From Chloroflexota bacterium (GTDB taxonomy: Bacteria > Chloroflexota > UBA6077): a stretch of 16,955 nucleotides of DNA. The position numbers were made by a program, and so were the translations under genes. The DNA is taken from assembly GCA_021806765.1 (NCBI GenBank), contig JAJZQR010000100.1:1-16955 (forward strand). The letters run 5' to 3'. Below are positions 1-7,017 of the stretch, piece by piece. Numbering within the stretch: position 1 is the stretch's first letter; every line of letters starts with the position of its first letter. The notes under the pieces are model-generated. The model did not search any database, was not told the DNA's origin, and saw only the letters and a list, made by a program, of their open reading frames with translations.

Positions 1-453
1 AATCCCTGCGTCGTCTATCCTCTGCTGACGCTGCGGCAGAACATCTACACCGACCCGCAGAAGCCGATCCAGGTTCAACCTGGGATCTACAAGTTCAACG
101 AGCCCGGTGCCAACTCGCCGGTGCTGATCACCACCAACTTCTCCCTGACCTACTTCTCCGTGGCCGGAGAGGTCGAGACCAGCAACGTTCCCACCTGGCT
201 GGTGATAGCCGACGCCGAGGGCCTCTCCGTCCTGACGGCGTGGGCCGCCGGCAAGTTCAGCGCCGAGAGCATCGCCAAGACGATGAAGACCAGCGGCATC
301 GACGATCAGGTGGAGCGCAAGGTGGTGACGCTGCCCGGTATGGTGGCTACCCTCTCCGGTGAACTGGAAGAGGAGTTGCCGGGCTGGAAGATAGCCGTCG
401 GGCCGCGGGAGGCGGTCGATCTCCAGAGCTACCTGAAGAGCGTTCGGGGCTAA
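1..453 (+). CDS. acsC: Corrinoid iron-sulfur protein large (gamma) subunit, C-terminal part
   Basis: Partial gene entering from the left edge and open from base 1 to a TAA at 451-453, leaving about 150 residues. The remaining part matches the C-terminal region of the AcsC/CdhE family. Characteristic stretches are TTNFSLTYFSVAGEVE, TWLVIADAEGLSVLTAWAAG and LPGMVATLSGELEEELPGW. In the family, this subunit carries an N-terminal [4Fe-4S] domain (outside the window) and, with the small subunit AcsD, holds the corrinoid cofactor that shuttles a methyl group from AcsE to acetyl-CoA synthase in the cytoplasm. It is followed on the same strand by cooC and acsE, which strongly supports the call. The archaeal name for the same family is CdhE. 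The other CODH/ACS subunits probably lie upstream, which is inference. Confidence 0.9.
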   Translation, partial: NPCVVYPLLTLRQNIYTDPQKPIQVQPGIYKFNEPGANSPVLITTNFSLTYFSVAGEVETSNVPTWLVIADAEGLSVLTAWAAGKFSAESIAKTMKTSGIDDQVERKVVTLPGMVATLSGELEEELPGWKIAVGPREAVDLQSYLKSVRG

Positions 454-458
454 GCGAT

Positions 459-532
459 AGGACTGAGGACTCAGGACTGGGGACTGAGAAGCTTCGTTTG
501 GCCTCAGTCCACAGTCCGCAGACCTCAGTCCT
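459..532. repeat. Heptamer-repeat hairpin between acsC and cooC
   Basis: Two 29-30 base arms at 459-488 and 503-532 are inverted copies of each other, with 4 mismatches in the 29 core positions and a 14-base loop. Each arm is built from four head-to-tail heptamers of the GGACTGA type (460-487; reverse complement in 504-531). It fills most of the 102-bp gap between acsC and cooC. In RNA it would form a long hairpin that could attenuate transcription, stabilise the acsC message or act only as a repeat. No U-tract follows it, so a simple intrinsic terminator is unlikely. Confidence 0.8.
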
Positions 533-555
533 GATCCTAGACAGGGGAACCAAGG

Positions 556-1326
556 TTGACCATCACTATAGCCATGGCCGGCAAGGGCGGCACGGGAAAG
601 ACCACTCTGGCGGCCATGATTCTCAAGTACTTGCGCCAGCGTGGCCGGGGTGCGGTGCTGGCCATAGATGCTGACCCCAGCTCCAACCTGAATAGCGCCA
701 TGGGGGTGGAGCTGGAAGCCACCGTGGGGGACGTCCGCGAGGAGACCCTAGAGAAGGTGGGATCCGGCGTCATGCCCGCCGGCATGGCGAAGAGGGACTA
801 TCTGGAGCTGAGGATCAACGAGGCCCTGGTAGAGGGCAAGGGGTTGGACCTGATCGCCATGGGCCGGCCGGAGGGCGCTGGCTGCTACTGCGCGGCCAAC
901 CATGTCTTGCGCGAGGTTGTGGACAGGATGGCCGGCAGCTATCGGTACGTGGTGATAGACAACGAGGCCGGCCTGGAGCACCTGAGCCGGCGGACGACTC
1001 GGGACGTGGACTACCTGCTGGTGGTGTCGGACCCGACCGTTCGGGGCCTGGTGGCGGCAGGGCGGGTCGCGGGTCTCGTCCAGGAGCTGCATACGCGGGT
1101 GGGCAAGGTCTTCCTGGTGGTGAACCGGGTCCAGGGGGAGTTGAGCCCCGCCCTGCGGGAAGAGATCCAGCGGCAGGGGCTGGAGCTGGCAGGAGTGGTT
1201 CCCGTGGACCAGCAAGTGGGGGCCTACGACGCCGAAGGGATGCCCCTGGTGGATCTCCCGGAGGAATCGGTGGTGTACCGCGCGGTCAAGGGGATCATGG
1301 ACGAGGTGCTGGACGGGAGAAGCTAG
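556..1326 (+). CDS. cooC: CooC-type nickel-insertion ATPase for CO dehydrogenase / ACS
   Basis: A protein of 256 residues of the SIMIBI/MinD-like ATPase family. Residues 9-17 are a deviant Walker A loop (GKGGTGKTT) with the signature lysine. AIDADPSSNLN follows at about 36-46, and the CooC-specific CxC metal-binding motif is GCYC at 109-112 (C110, C112). VVIDNEAGLEHLSRRTT is the conserved block after it. CooC dimers bind Ni(II) through the CxC cysteines and use ATP to mature the active-site cluster of carbon monoxide dehydrogenase; the paralogue AcsF does the same for acetyl-CoA synthase. Sequence alone does not separate CooC from AcsF here. The start is a TTG at 556 with AGGGGA upstream at 543-548; the glycine-rich loop sits at the usual distance from this start. 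Co-directional with acsC and acsE and probably in one operon. Confidence 0.92.
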   Translation: MTITIAMAGKGGTGKTTLAAMILKYLRQRGRGAVLAIDADPSSNLNSAMGVELEATVGDVREETLEKVGSGVMPAGMAKRDYLELRINEALVEGKGLDLIAMGRPEGAGCYCAANHVLREVVDRMAGSYRYVVIDNEAGLEHLSRRTTRDVDYLLVVSDPTVRGLVAAGRVAGLVQELHTRVGKVFLVVNRVQGELSPALREEIQRQGLELAGVVPVDQQVGAYDAEGMPLVDLPEESVVYRAVKGIMDEVLDGRS

Positions 1327-1449
1327 AGTTGACGGCGGGGAGCACGCGGTCGGGGTGAGGAGCAGGGTAGCCGGTAGGTCGGTGCTTGTCCTTCGCTTTC
1401 CCCGGGCAGGCTTTTCGCTCACATATTCTTAATTGGGGAGGGAAGGCTT

Positions 1450-2367
1450 ATGCTGGTCATCGGAGAGAACATTCACATCATATCTCCCAAGGTTAAGGCG
1501 GCCATCGAGGAGCACGACACGGTCTTCTTCCAATCGCTGGCAAGCAAGCAAGCGGAAGCTGGTGCCCACTACGTGGAGTTGAACATCGGTCCGTCCCGGA
1601 AGCGGGGAGTCGAGATCATGGAGTGGCTGGTCCCGGCGGTACAGGAGGTCATCGACGTCCCCCTGTCGCTGGACACCACCAACGCCGACGCCATAGAGGC
1701 GGGATTGAAGTTGTGCCAGCGAAAGGCTCTCATCAACTCGACCTCGGCAGAGCAGGCGCGCCTCGCGCGGTTGATGCCCATGGCGGCAGAGCACAATTCG
1801 CCCATCATCGCCCTCACCATGACCGAGCAGGGCATACCGAACACCGGCGATGGCCGGGCGGAACTCGGCTTCGAGTTGGTCAACGCCGCGGCTCAGTACG
1901 GGGTGAGCAGCGATCAACTGTTCCTGGATCCCCTCACTTTGCCGGTCTCTGCCGATCAGCCGGGCGTGCAGGTGACCGTGGAGGCCGTCCGGATGTTCAA
2001 GGGGCTGGCCGATCCGCCGGTGAAGACGGTGGTAGGGCTCAGCAACGTGTCCAACGGCGCGTTTCCCGAGAACCGGCCTCTGATCAACCGGGTCTTCCTG
2101 GTGATGCTGCTGGGGGTCGGCCTCGACTCGGCCATCATCGATCCGCTGGACAAGAAGCTGATGGAGACCGTGAGGATCGTGGAGACCCAGGATACCAGCA
2201 CGGGGGCAGGTAAGCTGCTGTGCGCCCTCTACAACGCCTACGCGGCCGGCGAGACCATCACTCCGGACGACGTGGACATGAGCGACCCGGAGCAGGTGGA
2301 CATCTGGAAGACCGTCCGGGTGCTTCGGAACGAGGTGATCTACGCCGACTCCTACCTGAGGGTGTAG
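1450..2367 (+). CDS. acsE: Methyltetrahydrofolate:corrinoid iron-sulfur protein methyltransferase
   Basis: A protein of 305 residues with the pterin-binding TIM-barrel fold. It transfers the N5-methyl group of methyl-tetrahydrofolate to Co(I) of the corrinoid iron-sulfur protein, linking the methyl branch of the Wood-Ljungdahl pathway to acetyl-CoA synthesis. The folate-binding residues of the family are all visible and fall at the same numbers as in the Moorella enzyme: D75 (SLDTTNA), N96 (ALINSTSA), D160 (FLDPLTLP) and N199 (GLSNVSNG). It is about 40 residues longer than the 262-residue Moorella protein, mostly near the C-terminus (about 265-295), where an acidic stretch occurs. The ATG at 1450 has a strong GGGGAGGGAAGG upstream. 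The 123-bp gap after cooC shows no convincing promoter, and a terminator hairpin follows at 2431. Confidence 0.93.
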   Translation: MLVIGENIHIISPKVKAAIEEHDTVFFQSLASKQAEAGAHYVELNIGPSRKRGVEIMEWLVPAVQEVIDVPLSLDTTNADAIEAGLKLCQRKALINSTSAEQARLARLMPMAAEHNSPIIALTMTEQGIPNTGDGRAELGFELVNAAAQYGVSSDQLFLDPLTLPVSADQPGVQVTVEAVRMFKGLADPPVKTVVGLSNVSNGAFPENRPLINRVFLVMLLGVGLDSAIIDPLDKKLMETVRIVETQDTSTGAGKLLCALYNAYAAGETITPDDVDMSDPEQVDIWKTVRVLRNEVIYADSYLRV

Positions 2368-2430
2368 CAGGCGAGCAGACGGTTGCGACGGGCGGGCAGG
2401 GCCCACCCCCAAGCCCGACAGCTCAGTACG

Positions 2431-2485
2431 CTCGACCTCCCCAACCACCGCATCGGTGTCGGTTGGGGAGGTCGAGCAGTTTCTT
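2431..2485 (+). terminator. Intrinsic terminator after acsE
   Basis: A perfect 16-bp stem (2431-2446 with 2461-2476, arm CTCGACCTCCCCAACC) and a 14-base loop are followed by a short T-containing run (CAGTTTCTT). It lies 64 bp after the acsE stop and before the end of the opposing lipoprotein gene, so it would end the Wood-Ljungdahl transcript. The T-run is imperfect. Confidence 0.75.
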
Positions 2486-2508
2486 ATTGCAAGGTTGACA
2501 AGCCGCCG

Positions 2509-3231
2509 TCAGGGGTCGCACGCCTTCGGGTCGAAGCGGAGCGTATCCGCGATCGCCCGGATGTGCTCCTTGTCCGCGCCGAGCATCAGGTACGGCCAAG
2601 GTCCCTCGCTGCCCTGGAGGGGCCCCGAGGGCTGGATGTCCAGTTCGGCGAGGCCCTTCATGACCTTGGGCTCATCCTCCGAGGGCCAGATGAGGCGCGC
2701 CTCCTGGCCGTCGACGACCATGGGGGTGATGGTCGGCTGCGAGCCGAAGGGCCGAAGCTTGTGGTAGGCCTGGCTGCGTGCCAGATAGTCGAGGGTGGGG
2801 GAAGTGGCCGCCTCCAGTTGGAAGAAGCCGTCCGGGCCTTCGTAGCGCTCCGGATAGCCGCGGTTCGGCACCCAGTTGGGAGGATAGCGGAGGCAGACGG
2901 CGAAGCGCGAGCTGACGTGGGTCGCCCAGCCCTGGCTTGCCGGCGAGGTTGGGGCCGCCGTCGGCGTTGGGAGTGGGGCCTGCTCCTCGCGGACCTCCTC
3001 CCTCGAAGCTGGCTGCTCCTGGGCGCTCTCCCCCGCAGCCTGTTCGCTGGCGACCTCCAGGGAAGGGGTGGGGCTGACCGGAGACGAGGGGACTGCGGAT
3101 GGCGCCGAGTCCAGTTGTGCGGCCGCACACCCGGCCAGGAGCAGACCGGCGAGGACCGGCGCCAAGAGCTGCATGGGTGTACCTCCCCTACAGAAAGCAC
3201 CGGGTACCTGTCTATCGAAACCCCTCCGCAT
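2509..3231 (-). CDS. Putative lipoprotein of unknown function, two possible starts
   Basis: The ORF encodes 240 residues from the ATG at 3231, or 221 from the internal ATG at 3174. A hydrophobic segment ends in a lipobox (LLLAGC), so the protein is probably lipid-anchored on the outer face of the cytoplasmic membrane. A Pro/Ser/Thr/Glu-rich linker of about 80 residues follows. Then comes a small globular domain starting near WATHVSSRFAVCLRYPPNW and containing DGFFQLEAA, reminiscent of small secreted beta-rich domains but not assigned to a family. Both starts have the same AGGGGAGGTAC ribosome-binding sequence 7-8 bases upstream. The short form has no positive charge before its hydrophobic core, whereas the long form has several arginines, so I favour 3231. 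The gene is convergent with acsE. Function unknown. Confidence 0.72.
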   Translation of the reverse strand: MRRGFDRQVPGAFCRGGTPMQLLAPVLAGLLLAGCAAAQLDSAPSAVPSSPVSPTPSLEVASEQAAGESAQEQPASREEVREEQAPLPTPTAAPTSPASQGWATHVSSRFAVCLRYPPNWVPNRGYPERYEGPDGFFQLEAATSPTLDYLARSQAYHKLRPFGSQPTITPMVVDGQEARLIWPSEDEPKVMKGLAELDIQPSGPLQGSEGPWPYLMLGADKEHIRAIADTLRFDPKACDP

Positions 3232-3246
3232 GGATCGTACCTCCCC
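3182..3246 (-). promoter_or_regulatory. Duplicated ribosome-binding site deciding two lipoprotein starts
   Basis: On the minus strand GGGGAGG occurs at 3240-3246 (8 bases before the ATG at 3231) and again at 3182-3188 (7 bases before the ATG at 3174). The shared context is AGGGGAGGTAC, and a CC-ATG-C follows in both. The two starts are in frame and 57 bases apart, so two N-termini could be made, or one copy is a relic of a local duplication. Confidence 0.6.
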
Positions 3247-3303
3247 TCGCCTCCAAGGGCATGGTTCATGGGGACGGGTAGTTGGAGTTACAGTTTAATG
3301 CAA

Positions 3304-3407
3304 CGTCACCCCCGCTTGCGCGGGGGTCCAGACGTCCCCTCTCCTCGTGAGGCTGCTCCTTCACGCCAACGGGGGACCCTGGATGCCCGACCTGATCGGG
3401 CATGACG
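3304..3407. repeat. Palindromic intergenic repeat with two hairpins
   Basis: The 3232-3532 interval has no convincing gene; this element is its main content. The left end carries the hairpin ACCCCCGC-TTGC-GCGGGGGT (3308-3327). The right end carries ATGCCCGA-CCTGA-TCGGGCAT (3383-3403). The outer ends CGTCA (3304-3308) and TGACG (3403-3407) are inverted, as are GGTCCAG and CTGGAT inside. The design is that of small non-coding dispersed repeats (MITE- or BIME-like) seen between genes in many high-GC bacteria. Only one copy lies in this window, so dispersal is inferred. Confidence 0.65.
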
Positions 3408-3532
3408 ATCCAGGTAGCCTGCCTTCGTTAGACTGTCACTCTCCCTGTGAACCATGCCTAAGCGTGATTGAGGGGGCACGCCTGCTGCAGTAGCATCGTT
3501 GGGTGGCCGGTGCGGGGCTGGCCACGGACGGG

Positions 3533-3838
3533 ATGGAGTTGACTGTCCCAGGAGATGACACCCTCCTGGCGGGACTGAAGGAGGGCAAGGTGAAGGGCAA
3601 GGGTACCGAGGCGGTGCTCCAGGAAACAAGGGGGCAGCAGTGGGATTCGCTTCGAGCTCTGATCCGGGGGCTGGAGGAAGAGCGCGACCTGCAGGGATTG
3701 GCCGCCGTGGCAGAGATGAGCCTGATGGGGCTGCGGCAACTGTGCGAGCGGCCGGTGACCTGCAAGGAGTTGGATCAACTGCTGGACGGTCTGCGCCAGC
3801 TAACGCTGGACGAGTTCGAGGCCGGCGAAGAGTTGTAG
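3533..3838 (+). CDS. Small acidic/helical protein of unknown function
   Basis: 101 residues from the ATG at 3533; a GTG at 3503 in the same frame would add ten residues but has no ribosome-binding site. The ATG itself has only a weak one. The reading frame has the codon pattern expected of a real GC-rich gene (G/C at most third positions, many GAG/CTG codons). The protein is rich in Leu, Glu, Lys and Arg and looks mainly alpha-helical, for example in WDSLRALIRGLEEERDLQG and LDQLLDGLRQLTLDEF. It contains no signal peptide or membrane segment. I do not recognise the family. It is convergent with the HTH gene at 3920. Larger ORFs on the opposite strand look like shadows. Confidence 0.5.
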   Translation: MELTVPGDDTLLAGLKEGKVKGKGTEAVLQETRGQQWDSLRALIRGLEEERDLQGLAAVAEMSLMGLRQLCERPVTCKELDQLLDGLRQLTLDEFEAGEEL

Positions 3839-3919
3839 ACGCCGCGTGATGCTGCGCTCGCATCATACCGCCGGCGATGATAGCGCCTGGGAGCACGCTC
3901 CTACAGGTTCGGCAGCGGG

Positions 3920-4171
3920 CTAAGCAGCCCGCCGGTTCCCCTTGCGTCCTCGCCGCAGCCGGAGCCTACGCTCCACGCCGTAGGCGTGGACCAGCCGGGT
4001 TGGGATGAAGTGCATTCGACCCAGCCGGGTGGAGGTGAGGCGATGCCGCTCGATCAGCCCGAGAACGCTGCGCTCGCGAATCCCCAGGACCTCTGCCGCA
4101 GCCTTGACCGAGAGGTAGCCCGGGACCCGAAGGGGAGCCCCCTCGGTGGAGGTGTGAATCTGCTCTGACAT
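3920..4171 (-). CDS. Excisionase/MerR-type helix-turn-helix DNA-binding protein
   Basis: 83 residues. The region from about residue 19 to 66 fits the small winged-helix domain of the excisionase/HTH_17 family: YLSVKAAAEVLGIRERSVLG, then a basic wing (TSTRLGRMHFIP) and a last helix. The C-terminus is strongly basic (RRLRLRRGRKGNRR), which would help bind DNA. AAGGAG lies 7 bases before the ATG at 4171. An extended -10 promoter lies just upstream at 4223-4231. A 6-bp inverted repeat (3915-3920 with 3927-3932) overlaps the stop codon. The gene is divergent from the MFS exporter at 4332, so it may be its regulator. No integrase or other phage gene is nearby, so a role as a true excisionase is less likely. 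Confidence 0.78.
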   Translation of the reverse strand: MSEQIHTSTEGAPLRVPGYLSVKAAAEVLGIRERSVLGLIERHRLTSTRLGRMHFIPTRLVHAYGVERRLRLRRGRKGNRRAA

Positions 4172-4222
4172 GGAGAACTCCTTCTAGGAGGAAGAGAAAT
4201 CGCTTCTCCGGGTGTTGACATA

Positions 4223-4231
4223 AGTATACCA
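4223..4231 (-). promoter_or_regulatory. Extended -10 promoter of the HTH gene
   Basis: On the minus strand TGG-TATACT is a TGn-extended -10 element, about 50 bases upstream of the ATG at 4171. There is no good -35, which is normal for extended -10 promoters. The GTATAC inside it is palindromic and could also be an operator. Confidence 0.55.
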
Positions 4232-4251
4232 TATTCCTCTTTCCTTGGGGC

Positions 4252-4280
4252 TTTCCTGCTTCCTCCTCCTGCTGTAGAAT
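4252..4280 (+). promoter_or_regulatory. Possible promoter of the MFS exporter
   Basis: TTTCCT (4252-4257), a 17-base spacer and TAGAAT (4275-4280) resemble a sigma-70 promoter with a weak -35. The predicted transcript would start near 4287, giving a leader of about 45 nt before the ATG at 4332. A better -35 (TTGACA at 4215) has no -10 at a fitting distance. Confidence 0.35.
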
Positions 4281-4331
4281 GCGCGCCATACGCCGCAGGG
4301 GTAGTAGAAGAAGTAGGGAGAACTGGCGCGC

Positions 4332-5537
4332 ATGGAGCGATCCGAGACCGGGGTGAAGGTGGCACCGGCGCAGCCGGCGGCCAAGGAGCAGGACTTCGAC
4401 ACAGTGGCCGTCGCCACTATCTCCACAGCCCATCTGGTCCACGACAGCTATCCCGCCTTTCTGGCGCCCCTCCTTCCCCTCTTGATCGCCAACCTCAACA
4501 TCCCTCTGGCTGCCGCGGGAGGCCTCGCAACCCTTTTCCGAACCGGGTCCCTGGTGCAGCCCTTTCTGGGGTTTTGGGCCGACAGGGCGGACACTCGCTA
4601 CTTCGTCATCGCTGCTCCCACGATAACGGCCCTCTGCATGAGCCTGCTGGGGGTCGCCCCCAACTACGCTTCGGTGGCAGTGCTGCTGGTGATAGCCGGC
4701 TTGAGTTCCGCTGCCTTCCACCCCTCCGCTGCGGCCAGCGTGACCCGAGCCAGCGGCCGGACCTGGGGTAGGGGCAGTTCCCTGTACATGTTCGGAGGGG
4801 AGTTGGGCCGGTCGATCGGCCCCATTCTCATCGTTTCCCTGGTGACCTGGATAGGACTGGAGAGAAGCTACGTGGCTGCCATCCCCGGCATCCTTTTCTC
4901 CCTGATCCTGTACCGCCAGCTGTGGCGTGGGGGTACGCGGCACATAGGTGGTGCCACCGTCGCCAGCATCTGGGCGGCTGTCAAGGAGCAGCGCAGACCG
5001 CTCCTGCTGCTGTCGGGCCTGGTGCTGTTTCGCTCCACGGCGGTGCAGAGCATCGCCACCTTCTATCCAACATATCTCACCGAGGGTGGCTCCTCGCTGG
5101 TGTACGCTGGTTTCGCCCTTTCGATGTACGAGCTGGCCGGGGCCGCGGGAGCCCTGGCGGGGGGCACTCTGTCCGACCTCTTCGGGCGCCGCAGGCTGAT
5201 GCTGGTCTCCCAGTTGATCTCCGGCCCGCTTCTCTACTTTGCCCTTTCCCTGCCGGAAGGTACGTCGGCAATCCTGGTGCTGGCCGTCGCGGGTGCCACG
5301 GCCTTGAGCGCCAGCCCGGTGCAACTGACCCTGGCTCAGGAGTTGATGCCGGGCGGGCGCAGCACCGCCTCGGGCATCGTCTTCTTCCTGGGTTTCGAGG
5401 GAACGCTGGTCTCGACCCTGGTGGTGGGTGCTGTGGGGGACTGGATCGGTCTGGGCCCTGCTCTCGGTGGGGCGGTGCTGGCCTCCATGCTTTCCATCCC
5501 GTTCACCCTGGCGTTGCCAGAACCGCGAAGGGCCTGA
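4332..5537 (+). CDS. MFS exporter, fosmidomycin-resistance (Fsr)-like
   Basis: 401 residues with about twelve hydrophobic segments, the usual size of a major facilitator superfamily transporter. The first transmembrane block reads HLVHDSYPAFLAPLLPLLI and is followed by GFWADRADTRY, the loop 2-3 region. GLSSAAFHPSAAASVTRASG resembles the fosmidomycin-resistance protein subgroup, in which AFHP is typical. GGTLSDLFGRRRLML marks the start of the second half. Members export small drugs or metabolites by proton exchange; the real substrate here cannot be read from the sequence. An N-terminal cytoplasmic tail of about 30 residues precedes the first segment. The ATG at 4332 has GTAGGGAGAA upstream. 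The gene is divergent from the HTH gene and convergent with hcp, with a long hairpin after the stop. Confidence 0.85.
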   Translation: MERSETGVKVAPAQPAAKEQDFDTVAVATISTAHLVHDSYPAFLAPLLPLLIANLNIPLAAAGGLATLFRTGSLVQPFLGFWADRADTRYFVIAAPTITALCMSLLGVAPNYASVAVLLVIAGLSSAAFHPSAAASVTRASGRTWGRGSSLYMFGGELGRSIGPILIVSLVTWIGLERSYVAAIPGILFSLILYRQLWRGGTRHIGGATVASIWAAVKEQRRPLLLLSGLVLFRSTAVQSIATFYPTYLTEGGSSLVYAGFALSMYELAGAAGALAGGTLSDLFGRRRLMLVSQLISGPLLYFALSLPEGTSAILVLAVAGATALSASPVQLTLAQELMPGGRSTASGIVFFLGFEGTLVSTLVVGAVGDWIGLGPALGGAVLASMLSIPFTLALPEPRRA

Positions 5538-5545
5538 GAGATGTA

Positions 5546-5583
5546 GGGGCGAAGCATTCTGCCGCGGCAAAATGCTTCGCCCC
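5546..5583. terminator. Long hairpin between the convergent MFS and hcp genes
   Basis: The arms GGGGCGAAGCATT (5546-5558) and AATGCTTCGCCCC (5571-5583) pair perfectly. The centre TGCCGCGGCA (5560-5569) is itself a palindrome, so almost all 38 bases pair, with one C/A mismatch. It starts 8 bases after the MFS stop and lies 39 bases beyond the hcp stop, so it could act as a terminator from either side. No clear T-run is present. Its form also suggests a dispersed intergenic repeat. Confidence 0.65.
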
Positions 5584-5622
5584 ACTGTCTTCGTAGGCAA
5601 CCCTCCATACCGTTGGGAGCCG

Positions 5623-6936
5623 CTACGCCACCAGCATCCGTTCGATATCCTCTTCCGGCGTGGTCACCAGCCGGATATCCCAGTTCTCCACCAGCGCCTT
5701 CAGGATTTCGTCGTTGACCCAGGCGGGCGGCACCGGGCCCAGGTAAATGCCCTTCACACCGAGGGCGAAGAGGCTCCAGAGGATCGACACCGCCTTCTGC
5801 TCCATCCAGCTCAGCACCAGGGTCAGCGGCAGTTCGTTGATGCCAACTCCAAAGAGGTTCGCCAGGGCTACGGCTATGTCGACGGCGACGATGGAGTCGT
5901 TGCACTGCCCCAGGTCGATCAGCCTCGGGATGCCGTCGATGTCGCCGAGGTTGAGATCATTGAACCGGTACTTCCCGCAGCCCAGGGTCAGGACCACTGT
6001 GTCCTGCGGCAGTTGCTGGACGAACTCCCGATAGTAGGACATGCCCTTCAGGGGCGAGTCGCAGCCGCCCACCAGGAAGAAGTGGCGAATCTTGCCGGTC
6101 TCGACCAGGGTCTTGATCTTGCCTGCCAGGGACAGGACCACAGAGGCGCCGAAGCCCGTCGTGAGAATGGTGTCGCCGGGCCGGTCCGGCAGTTCCGGCA
6201 GGGTCTTGGCCTTCTCGATCACCGGGGAGTAGTCGAAGTCGGCGATGTGCTGCACGCCGGGCAGCTGGGCCGGGCCGGTCGTGAACATGCGGTCCGCATA
6301 CTCCTCTCTGGGCAGCAGCACGCAGTTGGAGGTCCCAAGGATCGCCACCGGATACTCGGAGAAGAGCTGCTTCTGATCGAACCAGGCCCTGCCCAGATTG
6401 CCCACCAGATGCTTGTGCTTCTTCAGACCGGGGTAGGCGTGGGCCGGGAGAAGCTCCGAGTGGGTGTAGACGTTGATGCCGGTTCCCTCGGTTTGCTCCA
6501 GAAGGGCCGACAGAGCCTTGAGACTGTGGCCGGTAGCTACGATCCCCTGCCCCTTCACGGTGCCGGTCTGCACCGCTGTCGGCACGGGCTCTCCGTAGCT
6601 CTCAATATGGGCCTGCTTCAGCAGCCTCATGGCCCTGACGTTCATCTCGCCGGCCCGGAGCGCCATCTTGACGAAATCCTGGGGGTCGAAGTTGACGTTG
6701 GTTAGGGTGGAGTAGAGGGCATTCTGCACAAAGGCATCGATTTCCCCATCCACATAACCCAGCTCGCGGGCCTGATAGTGGTAAGCGGAGATGCCTTTGA
6801 GGGCGAACATCAGGTTATCCTGAAGCCTTGCGACGGTGGCGTCCTTGCCGCAGGTTCCCACCGCGGTGCAGCCTGTCGTGTCCGCGGCCTGGGAGCACTG
6901 GTAGCAGAACATCTCCTGTTTTCCATTGATAGCCAT
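5623..6936 (-). CDS. hcp: Hybrid-cluster protein (hydroxylamine/NO reductase), class III
   Basis: 437 residues, the length of the short class III Hcp proteins rather than the roughly 550 of class I. The N-terminal iron-sulfur motif is C11-x2-C14-x8-C23-x5-C29. All hybrid-cluster ligands appear: H137 (TGHS), E161 (HSEL), C205 (TSNC), C292 (GGCDSP, the persulfide position), C320 (LGCGKYRFN), C345 (GQCND), and E379 and K381 (WMEQK). Hcp reduces nitric oxide (to N2O) or hydroxylamine and protects anaerobes from nitrosative stress; it acts in the cytoplasm. It shares its fold with Ni-CODH. The start at 6936 has AGGAAAGGA upstream; the internal ATG at 6912 (MFCYQC) is where many family members begin but has its AGGAG directly against it. 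No hcr reductase gene lies nearby. A Crp/Fnr-type site lies upstream. Confidence 0.95.
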   Translation of the reverse strand: MAINGKQEMFCYQCSQAADTTGCTAVGTCGKDATVARLQDNLMFALKGISAYHYQARELGYVDGEIDAFVQNALYSTLTNVNFDPQDFVKMALRAGEMNVRAMRLLKQAHIESYGEPVPTAVQTGTVKGQGIVATGHSLKALSALLEQTEGTGINVYTHSELLPAHAYPGLKKHKHLVGNLGRAWFDQKQLFSEYPVAILGTSNCVLLPREEYADRMFTTGPAQLPGVQHIADFDYSPVIEKAKTLPELPDRPGDTILTTGFGASVVLSLAGKIKTLVETGKIRHFFLVGGCDSPLKGMSYYREFVQQLPQDTVVLTLGCGKYRFNDLNLGDIDGIPRLIDLGQCNDSIVAVDIAVALANLFGVGINELPLTLVLSWMEQKAVSILWSLFALGVKGIYLGPVPPAWVNDEILKALVENWDIRLVTTPEEDIERMLVA

Positions 6937-6990
6937 GAACTCGTGTCCTTTCCTCGACGAAATTCACTGCCTTGCGATGGCTATCTGGAA

Positions 6991-6996
6991 AGTCTA
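6991..6996 (-). promoter_or_regulatory. Probable -10 element of the hcp promoter
   Basis: On the minus strand TAGACT (4 of 6 matches to TATAAT) predicts a start point near 6984, about 47 bases before the hcp ATG. Relative to that start, the palindrome at 7018-7033 is centred at -41.5. No -35 hexamer is evident, as expected of an activator-dependent promoter. Confidence 0.5.
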
Positions 6997-7017
6997 CGGG
7001 GAGCGGGGCCCGGTGCA

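Noticed and set aside
1327..1449. A possible promoter (TATTCT at 1424) before acsE
   Set aside because: No -35 element or TG extension accompanies it, and the gene fits better as the third gene of an operon.
3306..3896. A 196-residue minus-strand frame over the repeat and the small gene at 3533
   Set aside because: It runs through the palindromic repeat and has Pro/Arg/Ala-rich shadow composition; the plus-strand frame has the better codon pattern.
3920..4171. The HTH protein as a sign of a prophage or integrated element
   Set aside because: No integrase, attachment-site repeats or other phage genes are nearby, and the neighbours are ordinary chromosomal genes.
4215..4220. A perfect TTGACA upstream of the MFS gene
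   Set aside because: No -10 element lies 15-19 bases downstream; it reads TCTTTC at the expected position.
3966..5600. A 544-residue open frame on the minus strand across the HTH and MFS genes
   Set aside because: It overlaps two well-supported genes, has a low-complexity Gly/Gln/Arg/His composition and no recognisable motif.
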